64,000 nt of DNA from Stylonectria norvegica (lineage: Eukaryota > Ascomycota > Sordariomycetes > Hypocreales > Nectriaceae), in the NCBI GenBank assembly GCA_014621405.1, contig JAANBC010000137.1, positions 1 to 64,000 on the forward strand. The letters run 5' to 3'. This document shows, one piece after another, positions 13,301 to 25,507 of the stretch. Position 1 is the stretch's first letter. Each line of letters begins with the position of its first letter. Position numbers and translations under genes: made by a program. The notes beneath the pieces are model-generated. The model saw only the letters and a list, made by a program, of their open reading frames with translations, was not told the DNA's origin and made no database searches.

Positions 13301-13417
13301 GTGCGGAGGATGATGGAGCGAGTGGAGGCTCTCGAGGCTTCCGAGAGCGACAGAGGCGCAAAGAGGCGCAAAGGGCACAACGGGAACCCAGTAGCAACGA
13401 CCAACGGCCGCTATTGA
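10341..13417 (+). CDS. Large coiled-coil protein with basic N-terminus and internal repeats
   Basis: CDS join(10341..10677,10734..13417), 1,006 residues. The 56-bp intron removes an in-frame TAG and joins an Arg/Ser/Tyr-rich N-terminal region of 112 residues to a long helical region. The N-terminus (QFDFYIKRERSNFRGREPG and many RD/SR pairs) looks disordered and RNA- or chromatin-associated. The rest is almost entirely Lys/Glu/Gln/Leu-rich predicted coiled coil. About residues 465-730 hold a degenerate repeat of roughly 41 residues around a core like DIKKLQDLMQSHGTSIKA, seen six times. The C-terminus ends in a basic patch (GAKRRKGHNG) that may be a nuclear signal. I do not recognise the family. 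Structural, tethering or kinetochore-type roles are possible but unsupported. Confidence 0.8.
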
Positions 13418-15626
13418 TGGCTGGACGACGGAGGCATGTTCTAATGAGAGAACGAACACTGGGCAAACGCGAAGAATCAGAGTCAACGGCTCAATAGTAA
13501 TGGAAGGGTATGGCAAACGGTTTGATTGTGCTGCGTACCTCTGTAAGTCACTCCCGTCTGGGTGGTGCATTTTGGGTTCTGGGGCGGAGGAATGAAATTG
13601 GGCACAGGCAATATACCCAGGAGCACCGCCGGGAAGGATGGCGGGATGTCTCGTGTGTTTCGAAATATTAATGAAGATTCTGGCTTACGGATCGAAATGT
13701 TGCGACAGCGCCTCGTGTGAACATGTGAATAATACATGTAGGTAAGCCTAGGGCGGTAGTCTCATGGTTGACAATGGAGATGCAAGGGGTGAGGGAGTGT
13801 CAGCGGTGGCGAGGAAGATGTGAGAGGTACCTCAGCAACTCAGCTCGTGGTCTTGCACCACCTCAACACTGTGTGGGCCATTGTCGACGGTTAATTGAAT
13901 TGTACTAAATGCTAAGCAGCAGACTCACGATTGAAACAGCACGCGAGCCATCGAGACTGTTGATGAAGTGATACTATGTAGCTGATGCTAAAATCGTTGA
14001 TGCCGTTGAAGGAAGTCGTTCAAAGTTAAGTCAACACATGCCAGTAGTACAGAAGAGTGCGCTGTCATTGGATGGATGTTATAGGATCTCACCTCAGCCA
14101 TTTTATAAAGAATTCGACCACGCAGGATTTGACAAAGAAGGTCAAATCGATCCTATGAGCTAAGTACTAGCTACTCTGAGTCTCTGCTGTAGGTTTAGAC
14201 GTGAATTGCAGTTGCAGCTAGTAGGTATCTCACATTCATTGACAAAGGGAAACAAGATTGGCGGTGCAACAACGTAAGTGACAAACAGCCAACTTGGCCC
14301 AGCCCAGGTCAACAAAGACGGTTTGGCAGTGCGGCAATTGAAGAATGTCAATCATCGGCATTGTTTCAGAAACCAGGTGGCTGCTAGTTTGAATCACGAG
14401 GCATTGCTTTTCGTCGTTTGTTGACGGCAAAGGCCGATTGATTGAACAATGATCCAATTCTAGCAGTTGTATTTCTCCGGCGCCGTCACTCGTCGCTCAC
14501 CTTTACACCTACACCAACACCTGGATCATTTGGTACCACAACCACTCTCTCACACTCGGACTGTCACGCAACTCCATCACTCGATTGCATTCATCGCTAG
14601 CTCTCAGCTTCAGCTGTTGTCCGCTTTGACTCGATTCGAGGTTGGAGTGCTGCACGTGTCAGACGTCCTTTAGTCGCTGCCGCTATTGCTGTTGCTGTTA
14701 TTGCCGTAGCGGTTGGAACGAAACAAGACCAACAACTGGGGACGAAACAAGACGAGACGAAAGACAACTTGCTCGCCGACATAGAAAATCGACCGGGGGT
14801 AGGAGACGACGAGTTGCGCACCCTGAAGGGCGCATTTACGCACACACTTGGTACCAGTACGGATACTGTACTTCGTATAGCCTCTTTTCCAGGTTCACGT
14901 CGGGGGCCCCATCGTCTACTACCGTCCCCGCTGCAACTCAACTTGCAAGGCTGGACTAGAAACTCACCGCGACAGCACGCGCTTACCACCACATCCACCT
15001 TATCCACCACGGAAACCACCACATCCACCCTCTCCCTCACGACATCTCGCGATCGCGGCCACCTCATCACCGACTGATCGCCCCCGATCTCCGCGTCTTC
15101 TCCGACTCGGAGCCGCCTGCGCCTGCGCCTACGTCTGCGCATTGCCATCGCCATCGTCGGGCCCCCGAAAAGAGCGTACAACTCTGATCCAGCGCCCGCG
15201 TCCGAGCCCGCGCCAGCGCCAGCGCCAAGCCACTCGACCACTGAAACCGTCACTGTCACTGTCACTGTCACTGTCACTGTCGCTGATACGGTTGTCACTG
15301 CTACTCCTCCCGCGACGACCAACAAGGCCGATCCCACGGCCACTGCCGCCATCAGTGCGACCGTTGCCGTCCCTGGCCGCCTCTTTGTCCTCCGTCGCCC
15401 GCGCGCCGCCCTGCTGCGACACTCCATCTCCTCCACGTGCCCATCGTCTCTCTGTCCGTGTCGCCGTCGTCCTGCTTGCCGCTGCGTCACAGCGACCCGG
15501 CATCCCTGCGCCCGCGTCGCTGCTCGGAATGCCCACATCTACCAACAATGGAAGCTGCGGCGAAGACGGTCAAGTGGCTCGCCGAGACCATCCTCCCCGA
15601 AAGGCCCCATCATCTGTCCGCCTCGC
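13418..15626. other. Intergenic plus probable long 5' leader
   Basis: 2.2 kb between two plus-strand genes. From about 14460 the plus strand becomes C- and T-rich and then very GC-rich, like a long transcribed leader. It contains several upstream AUGs (for example at 14769 and 15437) and a GTCACT hexanucleotide repeat. The frame of the next gene is open from 15078 but without a convincing start, so missing 5' coding sequence cannot be excluded. Confidence 0.5.
15249..15280 (+). repeat. (GTCACT)n microsatellite
   Basis: Just over five copies of a 6-bp unit. Both strands stay open through it: it reads Thr-Val repeats on the plus strand in the frame of the downstream gene, and Ser/Asp-type repeats in others. 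The long antisense ORFs here are therefore likely to be artefacts of composition. Confidence 0.9.
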
Positions 15627-18204
15627 ATGATTGGCGCTATCAACTACCCGCAAACGAGTCCAAGTCAGCGCTTCGAAGAATGGGATAACACGCGTCTCCA
15701 GTACATGACATTCGTGTCGCAAGCCGATCGCGGTGTTCTTATGACCAGGTCCTACGACGACATGCGTGTGGAACCTCCCAAGCCCGTGCCGAGGGACGTC
15801 AACATCCTTGCCAAGGGCGTCGAGAAGAAGAAGCTGTCTCTGAGCGACTACAAGAACAAGAAGACGGGTGTCGCCTCGGAATCTACCCCGGAGCCACCCA
15901 ACGCGAAGCACGACCGCGCGCCTGCAGATACCAAGTCACTATCCGAGATTAGAAAGGTCGACAACCACAGACCTAGGGATACACAGCCTGCTCTCGACAG
16001 CAAACCACACCCCAAACCTCGCGATCATGCTGTTGACATGAGGTAGGCAACTCAGCGCATCCCGGCACCTGGAGCTATTGAAGCTGACTGAGCATAGATT
16101 ACCACCCAAGCCTCCTACCAAACTGCCGCCGCGACCAATGTCGCCAGACAGTAGGAAACGCGGCGCCGATACGGCAGACGAGCCTCGACCGCCGAAGCGA
16201 CCTAAACCCGACATAGGTCGCGCCCCCGAAGAGCGATCGCGAACACCCCGCGACGAACCCCCGCGCCGCAAAGACCGAGATTCGCTGGCGGCTCAAGATC
16301 GCAATCGAGATCACACGCCTCATCGAGATGGCAGACCGGCAATCTCATCTACGCTGCCCAACGGGCGAAGTATTCTCAAGGGTGGAACAGGCATCGGTCG
16401 CAATCCGTCTCCAGCTGGGCGTTCTCGCGGCGACTCGCTCAACGGCGTTCGACCCACCGCCGGTGTCAGCTCCAAGAACACCCCAAACAAGAACGATTCG
16501 TCGTCGTCAAAGTCATCGGTGCCTCCTTTACTGTCGCCACTACACTTGAACCTCGATGGCCACGACGCAGCTGAGAATCGACAGAGGAAGAGGGCGCGGG
16601 AAGATGCTGTAGATGGGACGAGGCCAAATAAACAGCGAAAGTCGGATGTCTCTACCATCAAAAACAGGAGAGAAAAGTCGCCCGCACGACTGCTTCCGCT
16701 TCTATCTCCCACCTTACCACCTGTCATCGAGGCGGAACTTGCGCGTACGAACCTGACACCACCGAAACCCGTGGATGCGAGACCCAAGGAGGATCGACAC
16801 AAAGAAGAACGCCAGCGGGAAGACCGACGCAAGGACAAAGACGAACGACCAAAGGAAGATGGTCTTCGTGAGGATCGACTCAAAGTGCAGCGACTTAAAG
16901 ACGACCGAGCCAAGGAAGATCGACTCAAGGAAAGTCGGCGTAAGGAAGAAAGAGTCAAGGAAGACAGACTCAAAGAAGATAGACTCAAGGAAGACAGACT
17001 CAAGGAAGACCGACGAAAGGAAGACCGAACCAAGGGCGACCGAGGCCGGGAAGAGCGAAATGCTCCTGCAACCGCCGCCCGCAAGGCGCCTGCGGGTCAG
17101 CATGATGACGACTCTAGCGAAGAGGAAAGACCCAAGAGGTTTATCGTCACCATAAAGATCCCCAAGCGGATGCGGCAAACCATCAAACGCCTCTTGACCC
17201 TCACACCTCGCAAAGAGCCCAAACGACAAGACAAGGCCGCCAGCTCGGAACCTGCTTTTGCTCCCCCACCCCAAGCAAAGAAGCGTCCGGGCAACACATC
17301 TAACAACACGGCAGACACGATATCAGTGAAGCTTCCTCGCAAAGCTGATATTCCTGCCTCGTCACGGTTGCCGCCTCCTCCGTCAACACCTTCCAAGAGG
17401 GGAACCACGGCCATGTCACGCGTCAGCTCCGCCAACTCTCAGATTAACACCCCGGGCGAGGCGGCTGCCACGGTGACCCCCTCGGCTCCTGGGTCTTCGG
17501 AGCAGCATGCCAACACTATCACGGCTACCCCCTCTGGACCTGGATCCTCGGAGCCAGCTGCTAATGGCACGGACGCCTCCAGGCCGGATCTGCGCGCAGT
17601 CAGCGAGAAGCAGATCAAGTATGCCTCACTCGGTCGACGACTGAAGCACAAGGGGGATGTTGCGGTGCGTCCTACCACTGCCGGTGCCCAGCCGGATCCC
17701 AACCTCGGCTACGTCTGTGCTGTGGAAAGCATCATCGCCTTCATGATCAGTTTCGAAGCTCTCAACACCCACCGCAATCTGTCGGGTAAGGCTTGCGACG
17801 CGGGCAGTTGGGAGAGCCTGTGCCCCTTCATCGACTTCATCGAGCGAGATTTGCGACGCCGAGACCACCGCTACCGCCCTCTCCACACCCTCGTCCTTTG
17901 GCTCCATCAAGTCACTATCGCCGAGGTCGTCAGGTGCTACGGCACCTTCGAAAACCCCAGTGCCCATGTCATGATGGCCGATATGATCAGGCAAACCCGT
18001 ACCCTGGCCCGTCTGGGCACTCTCATCGACGAAGGCAACCTGGCAATCGATGAGCGTTACCGTGCTAATATCACGGGCTTTGGAAATCTCTCGAAGACTA
18101 CGGACTCTGTCATGCGCGTCTTGCGCAGCTGGAGTGCCGATAACCAAGTCAACTGGACCCCCGAGATGACTCTTCAGAGTCTTCCCAACGGCGTGAATCA
18201 CTAG
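15627..18204 (+). CDS. Charged nuclear protein, possibly Ell1-binding-protein (Ebp1) like
   Basis: CDS join(15627..16042,16098..18204), 840 residues from the first Met in frame; the 55-bp intron has GTAGGC and a GCTGAC branch site. The N-terminal part contains KKKLSLSDYKNKK. The middle is disordered: Arg/Pro-rich, then a run of KEDR units (about 16786-17060) and a basic segment RFIVTIKIPKRMRQTIKRLL. The C-terminal 170 residues look folded and alpha-helical (YVCAVESIIAFMISFEAL, WESLCPFIDFIERDLRRRD, HTLVLWLHQVTIAEVVR). This layout recalls fungal proteins of the ELL elongation complex (Ebp1-like), but that is memory-based and tentative. The start is uncertain: a different frame beginning MEAAAKTVKWLAETILPE (15549) also looks protein-like and overlaps the first codons, so the 5' model may be wrong. 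Confidence 0.6.
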
Positions 18205-19509
18205 GCTGAGCCCCAGGGCTTCGTGACTTCACTAAGACAAGAAGAGCGACGAAACCATTGCAACAAACTAAAGACGCAATTATGCGCATGTACTATGACT
18301 ATCAAAACTAGCATTCCACCACAACAACCACACACAACCACAAATACCATCAAGGTTGATAAAAGAAAGCAAGGTGCTTTCTATCAGGCGTTACAAACCA
18401 CCCTCCCGTCCTCAACGGGACCAACTGACGGAACACGACGAGGGAAAAACCAGGGACAGTTGGAACGGACGGGAGGCGGAGAGGCAAGGGAAGAACTACG
18501 GCGTCGGCGTTTCTTATCTACTGTTTCCAACTATTTGCTTTTGTGTCTCATTATCTGTCGACGAGATGTGTACAGCGATATTCCCCGGATCATGGAAAGC
18601 GGGTTCCTTGCTATTTTGCGTGCTTCAAGGTCGGGGAGGGAAAAAGAATTCAGGGGGAATATGAAACTCATGGAGGGGATAGGAATTCAGCAGGGAAGAA
18701 AGAGACGAGGGATCGGTACTGGTACTGCAAATGATGATTGTAGTTAATGAAACCAAACGAGAGATTTATTCACATTATCAATGAGAACAGTGTGAGATTG
18801 AGAAGTTGACGTAGGGTGTAGTTAGTAGTGTGCGCCTTCGCAATGACGTTGAGCGCCGTCATATGAGGGGCGCGGAGAGCTCCGAGATAGCTCTAAATTG
18901 GGTTCCGGACTGCGTCGGAGCAATACCATGAGGCCTATTGCTGTTATGAGTCTGAAGCAAATTTTACTCTTTCAATTTGTCAGGCGGAAGAAATTGAAAG
19001 CTCATGTTACATTTGCGCACAGCTTAGGGGGGATGTCTGAGAATTCAATGTAACCAACCATGACTGAAACCTAAACCCGGCTATGAACATGGGTGATGCC
19101 CAAGCGACGCAAATATGCCTCAAGATGGCTGTTCATAGCGCAGCCGTTGCAACAGCACCGTTGCGACACATAATTAGCGAAGCGTAGATATTGCGAAGCT
19201 TAGATTTGGTCAACAACTTCACAAGAGAAATCATAACATTCAGAGTAAATCTCAAGTGGGAGGAATGGATCTATTGGTCCACGGCTATACTAAGTGCATT
19301 CTACCAGAAGCCGATAGCAAAGGGAATCAAAAGAGTCGTCAACACTCCCTTGGGAAATCCTCCCAAATCGAGCGATCCGTTTTCCTTCTTCATTAACACA
19401 AAGCACACGTCCAGTGTATAGTCCCATCCGGTCGTCGCGAATTAGTTTTGACTTTTTTTTTATCTTGTTTCGGGGTGGGTTGACCCGGCGTCAGGCCAAG
19501 CAAGCGCAT
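18205..19509. other. Intergenic, convergent 3' ends
   Basis: 1.3 kb between the charged nuclear protein gene and GAPDH. Moderately AT-rich, no supported gene. Confidence 0.65.
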
Positions 19510-20870
19510 TTACTGCTTGGAGGCATCGACCTTGGCGATGAAGGCCAGGAGGTCGAGGACACGGCGGGAGTAGGCCCACTCGTTGTCGTACCAGGCGACG
19601 AGCTTGACGAAGTTGTCGTTGAGGGCAATACCGGCCTTGGCATCGAAGATGGAGGAGTTGCTGTTGCCGATGAGATCGCTGGAGACAACATCGTCCTCGG
19701 TGTAAGCGAGAATGCCCTTGAGGGGACCCTCAGCAGCCTCCTTGATGGTCTGCTTAATCTCAGAGTAGGAAGCACCCTTCTCGATGCGGACGGTCAAGTC
19801 AACAACCGAGACGTTGGGGGTGGGGACACGGATGGACATTCCGGTGAGCTTGCCGTTGAGCTCGGGGATGACCTTGCCGACAGCCTTGGCGGCACCGGTG
19901 CTGGAGGGGATGATGTTTTGGGCAGCACCACGGCCACCTCGCCAGTCCTTGGCGGAGGGACCGTCAACGGTCTTCTGGGTGGCGGTGTAGGAGTGGACGG
20001 TGGTCATGAGACCCTCGATGATGGTGTACTTGTCGTTGATGACCTTGGCGAGGGGAGCCAGGCAGTTGGTGGTGCAAGAGGCGTTGGAGATGATGTCGGC
20101 GCTGCCGTCGTACTTCTCCTCGTTGACACCCATCACGTACATGGGGGCATCAGCCGAGGGGGCCGAGATGACGACCTTCTTGGCACCGCCAGCGAGATGG
20201 GCCTTGGCCTTGTCGATGGTGGTGAAGACACCAGTGGACTCGACGACGTACTCGGCGCCGGTGTCTTTCCAGGGGATGTTGGCGGGGTCGCGCTCAGTGT
20301 AGAACTTAACCTGGGCACCGTTGACGGTCAAATCGGAGCCGTCGACGGAGACATCGCCCTTGAAGGTGCCGTGGGTGGAGTCATACTTGAGCATGTATTG
20401 CTGCGGGTGGGAATCAGGTTAGCTGGGTTGTTCAATGTGACGCTTTTGGAGCAATTGCAGGTGCGGAGATGGTGATTCGGGATTGATCTCGACGGTACTC
20501 GTGTCGTTGACGAACATGCCAGCACGTGCATGAAGATCGACGCACAAGGCGTGTTTGAGCAAGTGGCGTGGTGGTGTGATATGGAATGGAGGGGTCGTTG
20601 GTAGGGGTGTCGTAGAGGGGTTATCGCGCAGGGATCCTCGCGTCGGGGTTCTCGTGGAGGGGTCTCTCGCGGGATTTCGACGGCGCCCGAAATAGGAGCA
20701 CGGGTAGATGTAGATGTAGATGTTCGCGCGTGATGACTTACAGCGTAGTGAGGCTCAATGAAGGGGTCGTTGACGGCGACGATCTCGATATCGGGGTGCT
20801 CGACGGCGTTGCGGAAGACGATACGTCCGATACGGCCGAAACCGTTGATGCCGACCTTGATGGGAGCCAT
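19510..20870 (-). CDS. Glyceraldehyde-3-phosphate dehydrogenase
   Basis: CDS complement(join(19510..20400,20742..20870)), 339 residues. A 341-bp intron with a GTAAGT donor lies after HYA; the next exon continues QYMLKYDSTHG. The NAD-binding signature KVGINGFGRIGRIVFRNA is at the N-terminus and the active site ASCTTNCLAP has its catalytic Cys near residue 152. The catalytic His lies in TTVHSYTATQKT and the C-terminus WYDNEWAYSRRV is intact. It oxidises glyceraldehyde-3-phosphate in cytosolic glycolysis. Codon use is strongly C/G-ending with few synonymous codons, typical of a very highly expressed gene. The long opposite-strand ORF here is a by-product of that bias. GAPDH and gpdA/gpd-1 are common names in fungi. 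Confidence 0.98.
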
Positions 20871-21540
20871 GATTGCGAGTTTGGAGAGAATGGTGGTTTC
20901 TAGAAGGAGGGATTTCGTGTTAGAAGAGCTGTTGAGTCCTTTGGAGGAGGGAGAAGCGCGAGAGGAGCGCGAGGAGGGAGAATATATAGTAACAGAAGGA
21001 AGCTGAGCTGAGCAGGGCAGATGGAAGTGGGATGGTAGCGTAGGGCCGGACAAAAGCAAGTTTGAGGCGTGAAGACGCGGGGTAGATTTTGAGTGAGGGC
21101 GTTTTTTTGGCGGTGGTGCTTGTTGGGAGGTGGGAGGTGAGAGGGGGGCAGGGGGAGCTAGCTGGTGGGAATTTGGAGGGGAGGGGCGATGGAGGGGCAA
21201 CGAGAAGGAAGGCACCAGGTACCATAGTACTGCTTGTTATGGCCAGTAGAGCTGGAGGGGTTATGATAGTAGAGGCAAGGGTTGTGGTAATGGTAATGGT
21301 GATGGTAGCAACAGTGATAGATTATAGGTAGCAGTAGATGCCATCACTGTCCACTGGGGACTGGTGACTGACAACCTGATGCAGCTGGTGATGCTGGCAT
21401 GGAACGTACCTGGTAGTAAAAGGTGTTGCGTCTTGGAGTAGTCGGATCGAGGTGAGTGAGTGAGTATGAAGAGGGAAAAGAAAAGAAGGAGGAGGAGGAG
21501 CAAAAGAGGGGAGGAGGAGAGGAAGTAAATACTAGTAGTC
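20871..21540 (-). promoter_or_regulatory. GAPDH promoter and leader
   Basis: Directly upstream of the GAPDH ATG the minus strand carries very long pyrimidine tracts (seen as GA-rich DNA on the plus strand, about 20880-21210 and 21425-21530). Such CT-rich blocks are typical of strong filamentous-fungal glycolytic promoters around the transcription start. No exact start site can be read. Confidence 0.6.
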
Positions 21541-24079
21541 GGTCAGTTCGGTGGTAGGTCGCCCGGATTATTATGGATGCCCTCCATGGTTCCATGCTCC
21601 ATGGTTCCATGCTCGTCCCAGCAGTGGAGGGCTCTGTTACTCTGCTGGAGCTCTAATTACAGCACCAAAGGTCTCTCCATGCTGAGAATTTTCATGCTAG
21701 TATAGCAGTGGAGGGTGAGGTAAGGCCATTACCTACTTCGTACAAATCCAACAAAGGTGACCAGATATCCGATATCCCGCGGATGGATATCAGTCACACA
21801 TCTCCGTGGTTCGGCCGTATTGATGGCGCGCTGAGCACTAAGCCTCAACGCTGTTATGACCACCTTTGCTATTGGATCGTAGCTCGTAACCTCATCGCCA
21901 CCACTATCTTTCTCATCCTTCACCTAAATGCAGACTTGTACAGTCCCGGCCATGAATCCAGAGCGAGTGGGTGGTGCCGCCGCTGGAGTGATGGCCCATG
22001 GGGTGATGGCATGGTGGATGCGTGGATGGTGGTGAGCCCTCCCTCACTAGTCACTCTGAGCCCAGGTGAGAATGAAAGGAAAGCGATGCACCCGCCGAAC
22101 CGGCCGCTACCTATCGGCCCAGCCCAATCGATTTGGCCGGGGTGCGCCGGGCCCTTGCGACTAGATCCTTTAGCTCGCGATTGTTACATTTGATTGTTTC
22201 GGGCATCGTGGCATCGCCTTCATCATCATACGTACGAAATGCTGCTCCATAACTTCCTAGGAATCTAGCATAGTGGCATTGTGGCACAGTGGTGAGATAC
22301 ATGTACCTACGATATCCATGGATGGAGTGGGTGTAGTGCCCCCAAGACCGCTAAACCGCTTACACCATGCGCCAAATAACCCGCTAATTAACTGGTAAAA
22401 ACCGTCCAGCCCACCGTCCCAGCGGTGTCAGTGTCATCGTCGTCGTCGTCGTCGATTGTCGTTGTCGGCGTCGTTCAGTGCGGCCAGTGGGGGCTGCACC
22501 CCGGCGTCTGCTGTTAGCGTTAAGAGGTGGCCCGCCCACTGTTGGCCCTTGTTAAAGCCCTCCATTCCATCAAGTTGTTAGGTGAGGTGCTGTTCACTTG
22601 CTTTTTGCGCCTTTTTTTACGCAATATAGTGGGGCTCTCGGCCCCGGGGAACCCCTCCTAACCTCCGTCTGGGCTCTCGTCCACGCCTTCACTGATCATC
22701 CCGGCCTGTCTTCTTTTGCAACGAGTTTACCCATGGATGTCGTCTCATCTTGCCTGCTCTGTGCTCAGTATCGTATCTAACAGGGATTCTTTTCTCAGAT
22801 GTTCTCAGATCAGATCATGAACGATTCTTCGATACAATTACCACAGAGCCGCTTTCTAATATGATATCAACTCACACGGGCCATGGTAACAAGAGAACCA
22901 ACATGGGTGGCAATCAGTTCATTGTTATAACACGCCGAAATCTCTCGCCTCATCGAACATTGGACCGAGCCATCGACCCTTTCCCATCCGACCCCCATCG
23001 GCCCTTATCTGGCCTGAGATTTCATGCTGACGTGACGTCTCAACCTCGTTGCCTCCGTCTCCATATACGGTGATCCATCTTGGTGATGGCCTCATTCTGT
23101 CCTTCACCGACCTGACCTGCCCCTGCCCGGTCCCTCCACGATATCCACAGTTGCCTCCAATTCCTCCACTTGACTACATGTGCATGTACGAATACATGTC
23201 GCATTGAACAGCAAACTCCAACAACATCTTTACCACTAGGTACGTGCATGTACGTCCTATGCGTACCGGTATCCCTGCCCCATCCCGTCTGCAGCCCGTC
23301 GTCAGCCCGTCTTCAGCCCGTCTTCAGCCCGCCCGCTGCCTGGCCCGCGGCCGTCCACTGCTGCTTTGCCGCCGCCGATGCCACGGTAACCGCTCGGCTA
23401 CCCGTTGGCTACCCGTCCCCAGACGGAACACGGGAGCTTGCGCCGGAGCATCACGGGCTTGGTCGGCTCTAGCTTCGCCTATCGCCCTCCACCCTCTCAC
23501 CCGTTACCGACGACCATCGGGTTCCCCAGGAACGACACGCCAACTCTCGGCTGGCCCTGTCCATTGAGCATTGAGAATGAGGCCTCTCCCTTCCCTGTCC
23601 CTTCCTGTCCCTTCCCGCTTTCCATCAAGGTCGCCCGCGGCAAGGTGCTAACACTTATTGCCAATGCCGCTAGCACCAGCGTCAGCCGTCTGTCATGCAT
23701 GTCCTCCACTGACAACCTTGGACCCGGGCCATCTGGAGTCTGGAGCCGCCTGGTGCGTTCCCCGGTTGGACCGTTTCATGGACTCGCACCGCGGCACTAC
23801 CCAAGACGAAGGTCGGGGGCCCAGTTCTCTTCAGCCTCAGCCACTAGCCGCCAACTCCTCATAGCCTCGTGTATCGTCGGCATCGCACTCGTTGCCACCA
23901 CACTCGCGGCCATCGCACTCGCTGCCAGCGGTTTGAGTCTTGTTGGTGTGATGCCAGGTGTGATGCCACCGCTATATCAGTCCTATCCACACCCACTCGC
24001 CCAGTCACGTTGCCCGTTGCGTTGCACTCTGGTAGACACTTCACCTGAAGGCTGTCGTCGTTGAACCAGACTTTGAGCA
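21541..24079. other. Intergenic gap between GAPDH and LIN1
   Basis: 2.5 kb lying upstream of GAPDH and downstream of LIN1. It holds a GTC-rich run at 22437-22455 and an 11-bp tandem repeat (23281-23335). A 219-codon plus-strand frame at 23405-24064 has one hydrophobic stretch but no family resemblance, so I do not call it. Confidence 0.55.
23281..23335 (+). repeat. 11-bp tandem repeat, five copies
   Basis: Five consecutive units of the type CAGCCCGTCTT; the first and last are diverged. They lie in the non-coding gap. No function can be read. Confidence 0.8.
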
Positions 24080-25507
24080 TCAGACAAATGATGCGACCCT
24101 CGACGACCACTCCCTGCCGTCCTCGACCGCTCGGAACTCAACAGCACCCTCCTCAAAATACCCGGCATCCTGCCACGCCTTCATCGTAGGCCCATCAAAC
24201 GGCCCCTGCTTGGCGTCCCCGTCCCGGCCGTCTGCCCACCGGAACTCCCACATCGTCCCCGGCTTCACCGCATCGTCATCCTCTCTAGCCACGCCACCCT
24301 GCCGGTCCGGCTCGACCCAGTCTTCCCCGGTTTCCTTGCGGTAGTCTCGCATCAGTATCTCCCTCTCCTGGTCGTAGATATCTTCGTGGTCTCGGCTGAG
24401 AAGCTTGTCTGCCGCGTCCGTGATGGCATTGATGGACTCTTTGATCCGCACCTGCTCCGGATCCTCGCTGACTTCCGTATCCACGTCCATTTCCTCGGCT
24501 CCCTTGTTCATCTTCTTGAGCTTCCACTTGGGCACCTTCTTGGCTTTGACTTGGCCCTTGGCTAACCGGGCCAGAGCTTCCAAGGGAGTCTCTGTCTTTT
24601 CTAACCGGAGTATCAAGGTGCTGAGCAGATCCGAGATCAATACTTCGTCGTCCTCCATGCGTTGCTTCCGCGCTTCGGCCTCGCGCTTCTCATGAGCCGC
24701 TGCAGCGCGCTTCATCTCTTTTTTGCTGAGGCCCTCAAGCCAGCTGTCGTGGACGGCATCGGGATCACCAGCCTTGCGCAAGTAGTTGCCTTCTTGGTCG
24801 AACCGACCGTCCTCTAGCTCCTCGCGGAGGTTGAAGGCCTCCACCTTGGGGGCGTTCTTCTTAAGTCCTCCGGCACCAACTTCCTCGTCCACGCCCTCCT
24901 CTTGGATCGCTAATTCAATGTCCGCATCGTCGTCACTACTTTCTTGATCGTCTAATCGAATTTGTCCGCCTGTTTTGCTGGTATCATCCTGGCCCTTGAT
25001 CTGCTCAGCCTCGAGAAAACGCACATTCTTTTTCTTCTTGCCTGATTGATCAAAGTCACTTGGATCGGCCTCCTTTTGTTTGTCGTCGTCGTCGTCGTTG
25101 TCCGCAGCAGCGAACATGTCATCGTCGTCATCGTCATCATCGGCATTGGGTTTGCTCGGTTTGCCGCCCGCTCCGTTGTTGTTCGCATCGTAGTTGTCCA
25201 GCTGTTCTAGAATATTCACGTCACCCTTTTTGCGACTCTCGGCGCGCGCATTGAATGTGTCGTTGTCCGAGTCACTGTCATATCCGTCGAGGTTGACAGC
25301 TCCACGCTTTGTAGATCCAGTAGCCCCAATAACATCGGCATCGAGAATAGCATCGTCTTCGCGGGCGTCGGGAGCTAAAATCGAGGGGTTTCGCACGTCG
25401 AACTTGGCTCGCTTGGAGTTGCTTTCATCGTGGTCGTCGTTGTGGTGGGTGCGGGCAAAGTTCTCGCCGTCTCGCTTGGGCCGCGCCGCTGAATGCCGAG
25501 ACGCCAT
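24080..25507 (-). CDS. LIN1: LIN1/CD2BP2-type U5 snRNP protein with GYF domain
   Basis: Intronless, 475 residues. The N-terminal half is acidic and disordered, with KRAKFDVRNPSILAPD near the start followed by Asp runs. The middle holds a charged helical region (LEGLSKKEMKRAAAAHEKRE). The C-terminal 60-70 residues form a GYF domain: MWEFRWADGRDGDAKQGPFD then MKAWQDAGYFEEG, with the Trp, GPF and GYF residues that bind proline-rich ligands. Domain order and length match fungal Lin1 and human CD2BP2 (U5-52K). Known role: a U5 snRNP/tri-snRNP component during biogenesis that binds Prp6 and leaves before catalysis. It shares a 0.5-kb divergent promoter with UFD1. Confidence 0.92.
   Translation of the reverse strand: MASRHSAARPKRDGENFARTHHNDDHDESNSKRAKFDVRNPSILAPDAREDDAILDADVIGATGSTKRGAVNLDGYDSDSDNDTFNARAESRKKGDVNILEQLDNYDANNNGAGGKPSKPNADDDDDDDDMFAAADNDDDDDKQKEADPSDFDQSGKKKKNVRFLEAEQIKGQDDTSKTGGQIRLDDQESSDDDADIELAIQEEGVDEEVGAGGLKKNAPKVEAFNLREELEDGRFDQEGNYLRKAGDPDAVHDSWLEGLSKKEMKRAAAAHEKREAEARKQRMEDDEVLISDLLSTLILRLEKTETPLEALARLAKGQVKAKKVPKWKLKKMNKGAEEMDVDTEVSEDPEQVRIKESINAITDAADKLLSRDHEDIYDQEREILMRDYRKETGEDWVEPDRQGGVAREDDDAVKPGTMWEFRWADGRDGDAKQGPFDGPTMKAWQDAGYFEEGAVEFRAVEDGREWSSRVASFV

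Noticed and set aside
14597..15538. 313-codon minus-strand ORF with Thr-Val repeats
   Set aside because: Low complexity driven by the GTCACT repeat and high GC; no domain seen.
16320..17084. 254-codon minus-strand Ser/Arg/Leu-rich ORF
   Set aside because: Antisense of the KEDR repeat region; composition artefact.
19414..20475. 353-codon plus-strand ORF opposite GAPDH
   Set aside because: It is antisense to a highly biased gene; G/C-ending codons remove stops from the opposite strand. The translation is Gly/Asp/Val-rich with no known family.
23405..24064. 219-codon plus-strand ORF with one hydrophobic segment
   Set aside because: No family resemblance, lies in a Pro/Ser-rich frame at the 3' side of LIN1, and shows no splice or promoter context; not called.
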